A DNA stretch of 64,000 nt from Trichosphaerium sp. ATCC 40318. Its lineage: Eukaryota > Discosea > Flabellinia > Trichosidae. The notes under the pieces were generated by a model. It saw nothing but the letters and a program-made list of their open reading frames with translations. It was not told the origin of the DNA and made no database searches. The stretch covers positions 248,001 to 312,000 of the forward strand of contig JALMLS010000455.1 in the NCBI GenBank assembly GCA_038496445.1, in the 5' to 3' direction. Below, piece by piece: positions 47,605-60,327 of this stretch (position 1 is the stretch's first letter; every line of letters starts with the position of its first letter). The translations under genes and the position numbers were made by a program.

Positions 47605-50600
47605 ATGGCAAAGAGCAAGGCTACGTGTAGCTTAGTTATCGATGCTAACAATGAATGCTCTTTGGAGTCTCTCGACGCATGCATAACGCTCACGGGTAAT
47701 TTTTAGCTCTTTTTGAGAGAATTAGCGTCCCAATTAACTAAAATATGTACCAAGGCTTTCTCGCGTATGCTAGTGTAACCATGATATGGAAGAATCCGTT
47801 AAATGAAGAAAAAGAAGGAGAGGTATGAAACGGTAGAATGCGAAACGCTAAAAACGCCTGCAGCTCGTTTTTCCGATGCCTGATGACGCCAAAGTAACGT
47901 CTTACGCGCTTGACATTGGAGGGAAACTTGTGCCAGCAACGATTGTCGAAGTACGTAGCATGCACCTGTAGACTGTCTAATGTCCTACAAGCGTGAAGTA
48001 GCAAGGGTTGCTTACGAAGTTGAAGAACGTGTAGTTGTCAAAGAAACTTCAACAAAAAACTTTGTCGCTCCTTTACAGCCAACAGCAGTTACGTTTTCTG
48101 TGGTAGAAGAGACAATTGGAAACGAGTTCAAAACAAGAATATTTCCGCTTCCAAAAAACAGTGCGTGCTTCCACTAGCTACCACACCATTATTAACTTGT
48201 ATCAGGTACCCGCACAGTTAAAATAGAGTTCCACTGGGAGATTAAGCGTGAACCAAATGAGTCAGAGCTCTCACTTCCCATAATTGTGAAAAACACAGTG
48301 AAAACATTTAATCTTAGTGTACCCTTTATCACTTGTTATTACACAACTAACAGTACATCCAGGTCATTGCAGACTCTGTCGTAGCACCAAAACTGTATAA
48401 TAACAAGAAACGAGTGCCACAGCATCGATGGACACACGAAGAGAATGCATGGCGCTATTCACACTCACTAAAAGACCATGCAATCTCAAGCGGAATATCT
48501 CTTTCTATACCAAAAATTCCCTCTGTTGTGCTTGGCAAGCATAACAACGAAGTAAGTACTTAAACATTTAACGTTACGCAGCTTTGTTTACACTACGTTC
48601 CTATTATTTTCTTAAAAACAAGATATTTACTAATATCTGTGCAGACTTTCTTTGCTATCAATGATATCCCTAATGTTCCAAAAACAGCAACAACACTTGA
48701 TTCAAAAAGTAAAATTGCAATACTATGGGATGCTAGTCTATCACGTGCAAAAGTAGATAAGAAAGAAGAATATAATGTATTGCGTGCTCTTCACAAAAAG
48801 GTAAAAATCTCACAGGCAGTTCTTACTGAGCTTCAACTAGCTGGGCGTTTGTGGAGTAGACCTATTCGTATTTAGAAATATAGTGGAGTCTCCTCAAGCA
48901 CTCAAACTTGGATCTAACCTTATAGAAACGTTAGAGAAGGTAAGTAAATGATTGATAAAACAAGAAATGAAGATTAAGAATAAACTGTAGATTAAGTATG
49001 ATGGTGGAACAATTTTAAGCGATTTTAAATGGTCTCTTGATTACAGCTGCTATCTCTTATTTACTGATGGCATGGAAACTATGACTTTAAATAACGATAA
49101 ATGTGATATACCTGTACCTATTCACGTGCTCTCTAGTAGTAAAAAAAGTAACAAAAAATTCTTGAAAGTATTAGGTACATTTACTTGTACTTCGTTCTCA
49201 ACTAACTATAATGGCTCATAGCTCGTAAAAGCGGTGGAAAGTACTTTAAATTATGGGAGCAAATGTCATCCGATTCAATTGCTAAACGAGTGTGTTCACC
49301 TCAGTTTTCTCTACTTGCAGTAACTACGAAAAATATTGACATAAAAGACAATGTGTCTAAGGTCTATCCATCAATACCCACGCCTTGTGATTCGGATATG
49401 AACATATCTGGTACAATATCAGGAACTCAGCCTATAGAACTTGTCTTGGTACGTGTTTCTAATATAACTAAGTTTTAATACAAGCTCAATAGCAATACGG
49501 TTATGGTAGTACTTGCACCTTGAAGAAAACTTACACAGTGGACCCAAAGGCAGCAATAGTATCACGTGCATGTTCAATATTCTGGGCTCAATGTAAGATA
49601 TCAGAACTCGAGTTATTTCCAGAGATAGATGGCAACGATAAAGCCATAACAGAAGTAAGTCACAACATGTCTTCGAATCAATAACAATTTATTTTAGGTT
49701 GGAAAGAGCTTTGGCATTGTAACATCTAACACTTCTCTACTTTTACTGGAGAGTTTATCTCAATATTTGAAACGTTTGTCTTCACTATTTCCTTGAAAAG
49801 ACTTGTAACTTGTAACGCTTTGAATAGATGATATCGAACCTCCTGCACAGCTTGAGGAGATCCGAAAGCAATACCTTGAAATCAAAAAAGGAAAAGACGA
49901 TCAGAAAGAAGCTGTTGAACGTGAAAGGGTATTTCTTTTCGTCTTTTATACTTTTGGTTTGTTAACAATATTTAAGCTTAATCATGTCCTTGGCATGTGG
50001 CATAGACGTTTGGCTTGGTGGAATGACGATCAAACTTGCCCAGAGTTCGTTTGATTACCTTGTCTTTTACATCAAGACACGGAAACTTACCTATTTGTAG
50101 GCATCCTGAACCGTTCTCACTCCATCATTGTACATACCCACAAGGTGTTGATACTTACTCTACAGCAGATTCTTCTTGGAGTGAATACAAGTGCGTAACT
50201 AATCATAGTAGTTTATATATGATAAAGAACTCATGAGTAGCTTTGAGCTTCAGAAAAAGGAACTGCGAACAGAAGATAGTCAACGAGTCAACATTGACAA
50301 ACACGTTCAAGATTTACGTGATTACATCACAACACTACGTGAAGCACAACAACGTACGCCCTTGTTTTTTAGCAATAGCTTTGTGTACCTCTTGAACTAA
50401 TATTTTTCCTTATGAAGGTTTTGCTGGAAGCAAGACATTACAAAAGATGACATGTGGTGCTGTTATAAGAACTGCCAAACGGCATATTGTAGTAAAACAA
50501 TACACTTTCGAAAGATTCTTGGAGAAAGCAAGGTTCCTTAGCTTGGCAGCTGTTGCAATTTCCAGCGAAGTCAGGTACATTCTGAAACTAATTTCTTCAT

Positions 50601-53600
50601 ACACAAAAGTAACGAACAATAAGTTTTCCGAATGCGGGATATGCAGCTATAAACAGAATAAAATGCACTTTTTATTCACTGGTTGAATCAGTCGTACAGC
50701 TTATTGATGAAGTCAAAGAGGTACACATATCATTTGAACGTATTAATCACCATGAAAAATTGACTTTAAACTGAAGGGGTTATCATCGGCATCAACAATA
50801 AAAGAAGTGCCCAAAATAAGTGCTGATGAGTATGAACCTTTGAGCAATTTAGTTGAGTACATGCTACTCGTAGAACAATGCCAAAACCTTGCCAATATTG
50901 TACAACTTTCTCAAAATCGCGAACTGTCTTCTCAACACGTATGTGATGTTAGTGTTTGATACTATCTACTCATCTCTCATAGGTCGAGAATCGTGATAAA
51001 AAAAAAGTGATTGATCGCTTAGTAGAGCAGCTTGAAACATTGAAACAAAAGTTGCAAATGTATGATGGCCTTAATGACAAGTGGTTAAAGGAGATGCTCT
51101 CTATAGTCAGAAACGTTACCACAATCTATAATACGTGTATGAACGAAACTACACACCACTTGCAAATGAAAGCAAATGAGCGTATGTTGAACAACATTTT
51201 TTATTCTTGTTTTTTTTCGAAAATAAACAAACCTTTCTTCCTAACCAAAATTTCCCTAGTTATGGATTTCATTGTTACCACATTGCACGTACGTATTTAT
51301 TATGTCGCCACGCTAAAAAATAACCTTAAAAACAGAAAGCTCTTACGATTAATGACGTTATGAGTGATATCACTACTTGTGTTTATCTTGTTGATGCAAC
51401 TATATCATGTGCACTACAAACCGCTGAAGGCATTTCTGTGTATATCCAATGTGATGATGTAGTAGACGCAATTTGTAACTTAATCAATACCATTGACAAG
51501 CCAATAATACCAGTTAAGCCAAAGGTGCGCACTGAACATATTTAGTTATGTTGTTTCTAAAAAAAATTTGCAACAGGCTCTGAAAGAGATACAAAGTGCT
51601 ATTGAAGCTGCTGTAAATAATCTCGAATCTTCTAATTCTAAAATCGTATCTGGAGCTTGTAATGGTTCATCTATTATTGGTAGTTCAGCCAAGGAATGTG
51701 AACTTGCTATTAAAGATATCGTGCAAGCAGTACAAGCAGCATCACAAAAGCCTGGTACATATAAACCAATAGTAGACCAAGCAAGAGCTAGTGAAATAAT
51801 AGCCAACATTACCAGTGCTACAATGATTATGGAACGTAATCAAAAAGGCATGGATGTTAACTCACAAAATTTTTCTGACAGTTGTTAGATGGAAAACAAG
51901 TAATGCAAACCGCCAAAGATATGTGTACAAATGTAAACACACTTATTGGTATTGCCAGAGATGCCTGTAAAAAACCTGGTGCAGATATACAACGTATTAT
52001 GAACGGAGCAAAGCAAACTGCTAGAGCAATACAAGCTGTTGTCACAGCTGCAAGGGGTTAGGCATATACTTTTTGCTAGTTCAACATTACTAAACTTAGT
52101 ACCACATTAGGAACCAAAAGCTTTGCTGATATACCAGCGTTGGTAACCGCTGGTCAACATATGAACAAGACTGTAACTTCTCTTGGCCGTATATTGGGCA
52201 TAGACGATACACCCAGTGGTGTTACTACCGAGGAAGCCGTAGATCCAGAAGTAGCTAAGAAGCTTGCAGTTGTAACAAAGACAGCTGCCAGGTTAATAAA
52301 CGAATTGATTCGTGCGTCATCATCAGTTTCTGCCAATTTCAGTGATTCTGCTGCTAGTAGCAAGGTATGTCATTTAGCCGTGTATTTTTTGAACACTTAT
52401 GACAACCTAACTATGTGTTAGCTCTATGAATCATCGAAGAGAGTCACTGATGTAGCAAAAGAGCTCCTTGATATTAGTAAACATCTAGATAAACCAGAAC
52501 TTCCTAGAAATGAACCAGATCCTACTCTTGATGTACTACAAGTTAAGAAGAGTGAAGATATTGAGTCTGTTGCTCTGAAGGAACTATCTAATACTCTTAA
52601 GATAGTAAAGACCTCCTCAGAGACCATATACAGCGTTAACTCCAAATATACTTCACAAAGTACCTATGATGTCCTCAAAGAAAACGTACACTTACAAAGA
52701 TATAACAACAATTAAACTCTTGTAGAATGTCAGGGATGCTGTTACCAGTGCTGTAACTGCCATAACCATTGCACTGGGAAAACTATTGATTTGTTGTGTT
52801 GATACTCAGAAGAAACGTGTTGGTAAGAATTTAGCTACTGGAGGTAAACGTTATGCAAACGATACCTTGTGGGCCAAAGGTCTTATTTCCGCTGCGAAAA
52901 AAGTTACTGGAGCTGTACAAGTACTTGTTGAGACGGCTAAGAGATACCTTGAGGTATGTTGTGTTTGACCATAAGAGTAGCTTTTTGATCTCATAATTAT
53001 TGCAACAGGAATGCTTTGATGAATCACAGCTTATTGCCGCTGCTAAGACAATATCAGCTTCAACAACTCAATTGGTATCAGCTTCTTGTGTTAAAGTAAA
53101 ATACAATTCCCTTAGCAATCAGAAAATACGTGGTGCTACTAAATCTGTTAACAAGGCGATTATAGAACTTGTTCAGGCAGCAAAAAGTAGTTGTAGCTTC
53201 CTCGAGGATCAAGATGTACAACAAGCAATAAGTGATCCTATAAATATGGAAGCGCGAACAAGAGTGTTTAATGTACAAAAACAACTAGAGCTGGCCAGAA
53301 AAGAGCTTTCTACTATTAAAGTCGAGGTATGCTTCTACTAGCTCTTACTTAACATGTAACATTTTCTCATGTTGTTTAGTGCAAAAAACCAAAAGGAAAA
53401 GGTGGTTTTGGTTTTGGTGGTAAAGGAAAGGTCAAACGCGGTGTTGGTGTTGACATTGACGCTGATGTGAAGGTAAAGAGTAAGAAACGAAACGGCCTCG
53501 GTTCCAGTGGCAAAAGAAAGGCTCCAGCGGCATCCTCATCTTCACTTGACCTTGTTGAGGGCAAATATGGTGGATCCGGTTTCGTTCTTGGTATTCAAGC

Positions 53601-56600
53601 AAAGCCACTTGGAAGTAAACCTTCAATTGAATCCCTTTTTGAGGTACAAAATTCACTTTGCCATTTTTTTTTCCACTCGTTTGCTGTATTGATAACTCGA
53701 GATGTTTTAGATGTGTGATAGAGACCAACTGAGGAATAGCACAGAAGCTGTTGATTCAATGAAAAAGAGAATAGCTGAAAGCAAGAAAGAAATAGGAACT
53801 CGTTTGAATAAGTTTGAAGAAGAGGAAAAGAGAAGATACGAGGAAGAAAAAGCAATGTGTGCTATGAAAGAGCTTATTTCTCGCCGTAAAGCTGAAGCTT
53901 GTATAAAAAGAACTAAAGAAGAAGCAATGCATCAGTATGAAGAGGAACAGAGAGCTGAAGAACAAGCTGTTGCTTCTATGCGTGAACGCATTGCTCTTCG
54001 TAAAGCTGATATACAAAGCAAGAAAAAGTTCGAGGCTCAGGCTTTAGAGAAGTACGAACGCGAAAATTCTAAGCAAAATAGGCAATCTCTTGATGATACT
54101 TCACAGCTATACAATCAGGTATGATAATACTGCAACATGGTTTTCGTTTTTTCTTACATGTTTATTCAAAGGAACGAGACAGACTTCTTTCATGCTCATG
54201 TTATGTAACGAAGGATGAAGCTATTAAACTTGCATCACTAGCACTTCAAGCTGATAAAGGTAACTATAGTCACTCAGAGAGTATAAGTGGATATATGCCA
54301 GAGATGCATAAAGCATACAAAAATGCAACTGTAGTAAGGTAAAGTTTATTTTTGTTCGAAGAATAACTATTGCTAAACTGAATCTTTTCACTTGTTTAAC
54401 TCTTCTGTTATTAAAGTGCATGGAGAAAACTTTCTGGTATATCATCTCTAGATGCCAAGAAAAGATTCATTTCTTCAATGAAGTCTTTTGGTTCAAACAC
54501 AGCGTTTCTGACTACTGTACATATCAACCTTTAGTTTTATTGTTCCTTCCTTCTTACCTTTTTTTTTTCAAAATAGAAGCCTGTTAGAGGTAAAAGAAAA
54601 CCTTTACAACAGTATATTGTTATTAGTCCGAGTGGTATAAGAATTGTATCATCTACAGGAGCTGTCACTAAAACTCGTCCTATTACACATTTAAAACGAT
54701 GGGCAGCAAACAAAGGAAGCTTTACGCTTGATTTTGGTGATTACGAAGATGACTATTTCACAGTTCAAACCCCTCATGGAGACACAATGTCACAAATTAT
54801 ATCCGGTTACATTGATAACGTATTAAAAAGTACTTACATTTTACAACCATGGGTATATACTTATGTGATAAACTAGGGCGCAAGGAAGTGCAGAAAATGG
54901 CTGAAACTGAGGCTGAGACTGCGGATATTGATGATATCCTAGATGATCTGAGTAGTTTGAGACCTTCATCAACCTCACAGAGTTTATCTCTTCCCGGCGC
55001 AGTAGTATCACGTTTAGGAACAAAGAAAAGCTCTTGGCATAACTTTAGAGATTTCGTAAAGTTAATGAACAGACAAACGTCGCACGTGATGAGTTTTACT
55101 GCTTCTGAATTGGGTACTTCAAACAAACAAATTACTATCATCCACCTTTACTGACCTGTTACAATAAAGGTACAAATGGTAGTTTAAATACAAATGGTGA
55201 TCTTGTATTGAAAGGTAGATTTGCTAGCAAGCAAATAGAACAAGTGATGAAACGTTACATGAGCACTTACGTTTATTGCAATAAGTGCAGGTCATCCAAT
55301 ACAACAATTACTAAAAAGAATCGGCTGATGACCCTTGATTGCATGTCTTGTTCAGCTTCGTACCAAGTACCATCTATAAAGACAGGTTTCTCTTCATTGT
55401 CAAGACGCAACCGTAGAAAGTCAACAGCATCAACTGAAGCGAATCCACCTGTTACCCAACCGACAACTAACATTGCTCTGCCTGTTATACAACCGAAGAA
55501 GAAGTTCTTTAAGAGTTCAAGGTCAGCAAATAAAGAAGACTTGGAACGATACAGAAAAGAGCTATTAAAAGAAACAAAGAATGATAGTGATAAAAGAAAC
55601 TTTGTTGTCATTAAAGTAAAGATGGAGAATACAATCAAAACAAAAAGATATGATCCCATGAGCCTCATTAATAATATCATCCGAGATTTTGGTGTCGGTG
55701 AGACCTTGCGTTATCAATTCTATTGATGTCAATACTGTAATACTTACTTCAATCTTTAGGCGTCAATTACGGTATTTTTGAGCATGCAACAGTAAGAGAC
55801 CATTTGCAATTTTTAATGGAATTGTATTACTAACGTTTTGGACGTAGACAAAGTGTAGAGCTAGATGGTTGAATACCAATCGCACGTTTTTATTCTATGA
55901 TATTACATCAGGGGTTAGCTTTGCTCTTACTCTTCTTTAACTTTGTTAATATCATGTTTATCTAGACAACATTGGTTTGTATGAAGAAGCACAAACCTGT
56001 TCGCATTGAGTTAATGGATTCAACTATAAAAACGGTACGTGACTTTGTTCTGTTGGTGATTTTCTTCACTTTGAAAATAATACAAATTGTTTGTGCACGT
56101 GATAATAGTGGGAATGTTTTATTCTGAACATATTTTTTATGTAGATTTTGGTGGATACTTCTTCAAGTGTAGAATCTATAGTAAAACAAATATCTGAGAA
56201 GTTAGGCATTAAACATGCTGAAGAGTTTGGTACGGTTGCAGGTTTTCTTTAAATTTTCACAAAACCACCAATCTGTTTTGTTGTGATTTTCTATTTTACA
56301 CGGTTTATTTACATTTTTAGGTCTCAAGCCACGTGATTCAGGTAATACGATTAGTAAAAAGCAAAGCTTAAACTGTCCCTTACATTTTTCTTAGACACAA
56401 CGTGGCTAAGAGCAACAGAAGATCTTTGCCAGAATAACATTGATATTACAAATACTATTACTCTTAAGTTTTCCAAGCGTTTTTTTTATTCAGACAATAC
56501 TATTGATAGAAGCGATTCAACCCAACTCCATCTTGTATACGAACAGGTATATTTTAATGCATTTCTCAGGAGTACTTCAAGCTTAGAGATAGCAATCTCT

Positions 56601-59600
56601 TCGGTTTTTTCGTTATGTTAATTTTTTCATTTTAGACGAAGTCAAGCATTCTTAACGATCAGTACCCCTGCAGTATATACGAAGCACGTGACTTTGCTTC
56701 TTTACAATTGCAAATAGATATTGGAGATTACTCTCCAGTAAAAGATACGCCAGAAAACATCAGGTAGGATTTTTACAGCGCCTAAAATAAAATGGGCAAA
56801 GCTTTTCTTCGCTTAACTCTTCATACTTATCTTCATTAGACTTGAAAATTATTTATCAGCTTCCCACCTAAAGCATAAGAATATTGCCCGTGATATATTT
56901 CAGACGCATAAGAAATATGTTGGCATGTCAGAAATCAATGCAAAATACAGATACGTACAACTTGCACGTTCATTGAAAACATACGGTATCACCTTTTTCA
57001 ATGTAACGGAACCTGTGCGTGGAAAGACAAATCCCCTTCGTCGCATGCTTGGATGTTCTCGAGATTCAATTATTCTTATGGATACTAAAACAAAGGTAAG
57101 AAATCACGTGAACAGTGACAAAAGCTTTTTTATTTAAGGGACCTCCTGTTAAGCAAACTCTTTGTGTTACTAATGTCTAACTTTTTTTTTTTACTAGACT
57201 GTAATAAAAGAGTGGAAAATAACGCAAATAAAACGATGGGCAGCAACATCATCAACGTTCACACTTGACTTTGGTGACTATGAGAGCGATTACATCACAT
57301 ACCAAACAACAGAAGGAGACAGTATTTCTCAGTTAATAGCTGGATACATTGACATAATGCTCAAGGTTAGAAAAGACGTAGGATCGCAAATGACGGAAGA
57401 AGATGCTAGTGTTGATAGCAAAGAAAGTGTGGCATTTGTACGTGTTTTTTTTTCTTTAATCAACAACCAAAGCGCTAACTCTGTTGCTTCTCATTGATAT
57501 GTCTAGTCTTCTGGCACGGAAGCACTGCTTTTATCAATGCCTTCAGCTTCTCTGCACAACCAAGATGAGGTTAAACTTCAACATCCCAAACAAATCAATA
57601 GAGATAAAGACAATGACGATGTCGATTTAAAAATGCCATGCCTTCTTTTTGACAGTGCTCTCTCTAACCTTCGGTTAGTACAAGATACAAAGTTATTATC
57701 GTTCAACACTTACTTTATGACACTAGTGCTAATATTAACAACAAAGACTTTATTGTTAAGTACAGCAGGGAATGCTTCAAAAAATATAGTAACATTGTGC
57801 GAGTTGCAAAAAACCTGGTAAAGCCTGACGCACCGAACAGTGAGCGTATCAAAAAGAATTTAGTAGTATCTACAAATTTCTTAAAGAAGCTCTTATCTGC
57901 CGCAAAGGCTGCCTGTTCAAAGCCTAATGATCCGAAGAACCAACAAGAGTTATTGGATGCTATAAAAGCCAGTCAAGCTGCTGTGCAGGTTCGTAGTACT
58001 TTTCTTTGTTGGCTTCTTATGTTTTGTTCAAATAGACACTTGTTGATGAAAGTAAAGAGCAACCTTCGATTCTTTTGGTAAAGCTTGAATCTAAGATAGA
58101 TGAATACGAAGAAGAGCAATATACAGAGCCAAGTACGAAACAAAGTTGGTTTTGGTTTTTTTCAAAGTTTTCTTTTTTATGTGTAAGCTGTTAATATCCA
58201 TGTGATGATATCCTTACACTATTTTATTTCTACAAGTAATCTAAAGCAAAACAACAGTATCTTCGAACATTCTTGAACTTGGATTTGTCAAAAAAAGACC
58301 AACTCTGAGTTTTTTCTTTTCAGATTTTTGTTGACTTTGCACTGAGTCCCTGGGGTTTTTTTAGTTTGGCCCATTGAAGGCGATAAGTTATTATTGTTCG
58401 TTCTTATTTTAGTAGTTACAATGAGTTTGAAGGATTGGTGTACAAATGAGTTATACATGGAAAAAATTACTAGTGAATCTTTACTTGATAGCAAGTATGA
58501 TATTTATTTTAAGTCACGTGACGAAAATATTACATCAATGCACTTTTTCATGGACGTCGCATCTCACTTTTTCACGTTGAACTCAATAAAACGTACGCAG
58601 TCACCGTAGAATTGGCGTTTTTCCGAAAAAAACATTGTTTGATATTATTTAGGCTCTTCTGATCTTGCTATGCGCATTCTATCGAATATTTCTGAACTTC
58701 AACCTGAAGATCCCTCTTCTCTTAGATTGTTTGCTTACTTTCTTCAATACCAGACGTCTATTGGTACTTAGTTCTTTCAACAAAACGTTGTTCAGTTTTC
58801 GAGTTATTGTTCAAGTCGAAACAGTTACAGGCCTGAACTAATCCAACGTTTAGCAATGTCTGAACAAGATATTACCAAAGCTTCTTTGTTTAATAACTGC
58901 GCTATTAAGATGTTAAAGAGGATAAAGAAACTAAGACCAGAAGAACCACAAGTATGCAAAGAAAACCTGTAAAACAAAATTAATCAGAAACTCACTTGTT
59001 CTTAGTCGTTCCTTGATTTGGCTGTTTCTCTTGAAACCTCCGCTTCAATACTACGAAAAGAAGTCAAAGGTGTTAATGATGATTTACGTGCACGTGTATC
59101 GCCTATTTATGGAGAAGCAATATCACTTCTAAAAAAGGTTGTTGTTAACAAATGGGACGCGAGATTCGATCAAATACAAGTCACAGCATTGACCGAAGTA
59201 AGTTAAGAAAAATATGAGAATGACAAACAAGTTCTACGAGAGCTCACGAAATTTTTTAGATGAATAAAATCCTTGGTATTCTTGATCACTTGGATATACG
59301 CAATGATGTCGCTTTGTCCATTGGTACGTAGTTTGAATCATGTTGAGGAACAGAAGCAAAAAAAAATTAACAGTTTTTTTCTTTGTTAGAGTCTTTGTAT
59401 GTTGCAAACATTGATGTCGATCTTCGGATTGTCATGTATTGGGATACTGATAAAACAGATATTGATTTACAAATAACTCAACCAGACGGAGAAAAGTGTT
59501 ACAGCTTCAACAATAAGGTACCCAAGCCAACTTATTTTCAAAAGTGAAAAAACAATTTTTTTTTTGTTTCACCAGCAGCACTCACTCATTTGATCTTTAG

Positions 59601-59940
59601 ACAAAATGTGGCGGTATGATGTCACGAGACTTTACTTACGGATATGGACCTCAAGAATACCTACTTCGTGAAGCGCCAGATGGAGAATTCAATGTACGTC
59701 ACAAAGAATAACACCTCCCAAAAAACCCCAAAAATACAACTTAATTCAGTCTAACTGTATGTTAAGGTCGACGTGTCATTATTCTCAAACATACAAAACC
59801 CAAAACCAGTGAGTGTTTTTGTTAAGATAATATCAAACTTTGGAAGACCAGGAAAGGAAAAAGAATGGTATTCTTTTGCACGACTATCAAAACCAAAAGA
59901 AAAAATAACGCTTGCTACTTTTACAAGAAAACTTGTGTAA
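47605..59940 (+). CDS. Giant VIT-VWA / talin / eIF2-beta / FERM / DUF2135 protein (about 3020 aa, about 55 exons)
   Basis: Every exon junction from ATG (47605) to TAA (59940) could be placed in phase. Approximate residue order: VIT domain (10-190, [12 protein letters not shown]); VWA-type region (290-545, [27 protein letters not shown]); MWHRRLAWW; talin-like helical rod (640-1290) with an I/LWEQ-type module (1340-1470, [13 protein letters not shown]); Gly/Lys linker; coiled coil (1560-1690); degenerate talin FERM F2-F3 (1690-1870); eIF2-beta-like core with zinc ribbon (1910-2025); complete talin FERM F0-F3 (2095-2480); further rod; helical region ([26 protein letters not shown]) and DUF2135 ([23 protein letters not shown]). 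Talins link membranes or receptors to actin; VIT/VWA/DUF2135 proteins have unknown roles. Splitting into several genes remains possible. Confidence 0.65.
47640..50030 (+). other. VIT and VWA domains of the giant gene
   Basis: VIT: hydrophobic strand ([14 protein letters not shown]) then [18 protein letters not shown] and [12 protein letters not shown], the typical VIT core. [12 protein letters not shown] takes the place of the DxSxS metal site, with [12 protein letters not shown] later in the fold. It ends with [19 protein letters not shown] and a W-x-x-R-x-x-W-W motif. Confidence 0.75.
51000..53340 (+). other. Talin-like rod with C-terminal I/LWEQ-type module
   Basis: Ala/Ser/Thr-rich four- and five-helix-bundle sequence with repeats of the talin type (e.g. 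[25 protein letters not shown]). The last part has [11 protein letters not shown] and [19 protein letters not shown], as in actin-binding I/LWEQ (THATCH) domains. Confidence 0.75.
54170..54834 (+). other. Degenerate talin-type FERM F2-F3
   Basis: F2-like helices ([20 protein letters not shown]) follow the coiled coil directly, without an F1. F3 shows [18 protein letters not shown] and ISGYIDNVL, the talin PTB-like fold. Confidence 0.75.
54880..55400 (+). other. eIF2-beta-like core and C4 zinc ribbon inside the giant gene
   Basis: [16 protein letters not shown] and [12 protein letters not shown], then [34 protein letters not shown] and SIKTGF match the conserved C-terminal half of eIF2-beta (also eIF5). 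The four ribbon cysteines are present. The Lys blocks of canonical eIF2-beta N-termini are absent. Confidence 0.85.
55600..57370 (+). other. Complete talin FERM (F0-F1-F2-F3)
   Basis: F0 from [19 protein letters not shown] through [17 protein letters not shown] and [18 protein letters not shown]1 with [10 protein letters not shown]2 with [15 protein letters not shown] and [18 protein letters not shown]3 with [18 protein letters not shown] and [10 protein letters not shown]. It aligns well with the order and spacing of animal and amoebozoan talins. Confidence 0.85.
58414..59940 (+). other. C-terminal helical region and DUF2135 domain
   Basis: The helical part ([54 protein letters not shown]) is the usual partner of VIT/VWA in this family. 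DUF2135 shows [30 protein letters not shown] and NVDVSLFSN. Confidence 0.8.
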
Positions 59941-60327
59941 ATAAAAAAAAAGCCGCTTCTAGTGAACAAATGTACTTCGTCAGTGGTTGAGCTCAATGCA
60001 TACTTTGTAGTTAACTCGGACTATAAAATCCCTTAAACAAAACACCAAGCAAAGTGCAAATGACTACCTTTAAATCTAGTACATCCTAAGCCTTTTGTGA
60101 ACTTCCTCACTCACAATAAGTTGCACAATAAAATTCTTTTACATCTTTCTTAATATTCAGTCAATTTCTATGAAACAAGTAGATGACACCTAACGAACGA
60201 GCCTATCTACGCGCATAACAATTGCAATGTAAGTTGGGTTGTTTTCTGAAATAATAATTATTAAATCCTTGTTTGTACAATACTTGTGGTGAGTGCGGTT
60301 TTGTTTTTTGTTGGTTTCTTTACCCAT
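59941..60327. other. Intergenic between convergent genes, 387 nt
   Basis: 3' flanks of the giant gene and the acidic protein gene; A/T-rich, nothing recognised. Confidence 0.4.

Noticed and set aside
47605-59940. Viral or bacterial origin of the large gene
   Set aside because: Dense spliceosomal introns of the same type as neighbours and eukaryote-type talin and eIF2-beta sequence argue for a resident nuclear gene.
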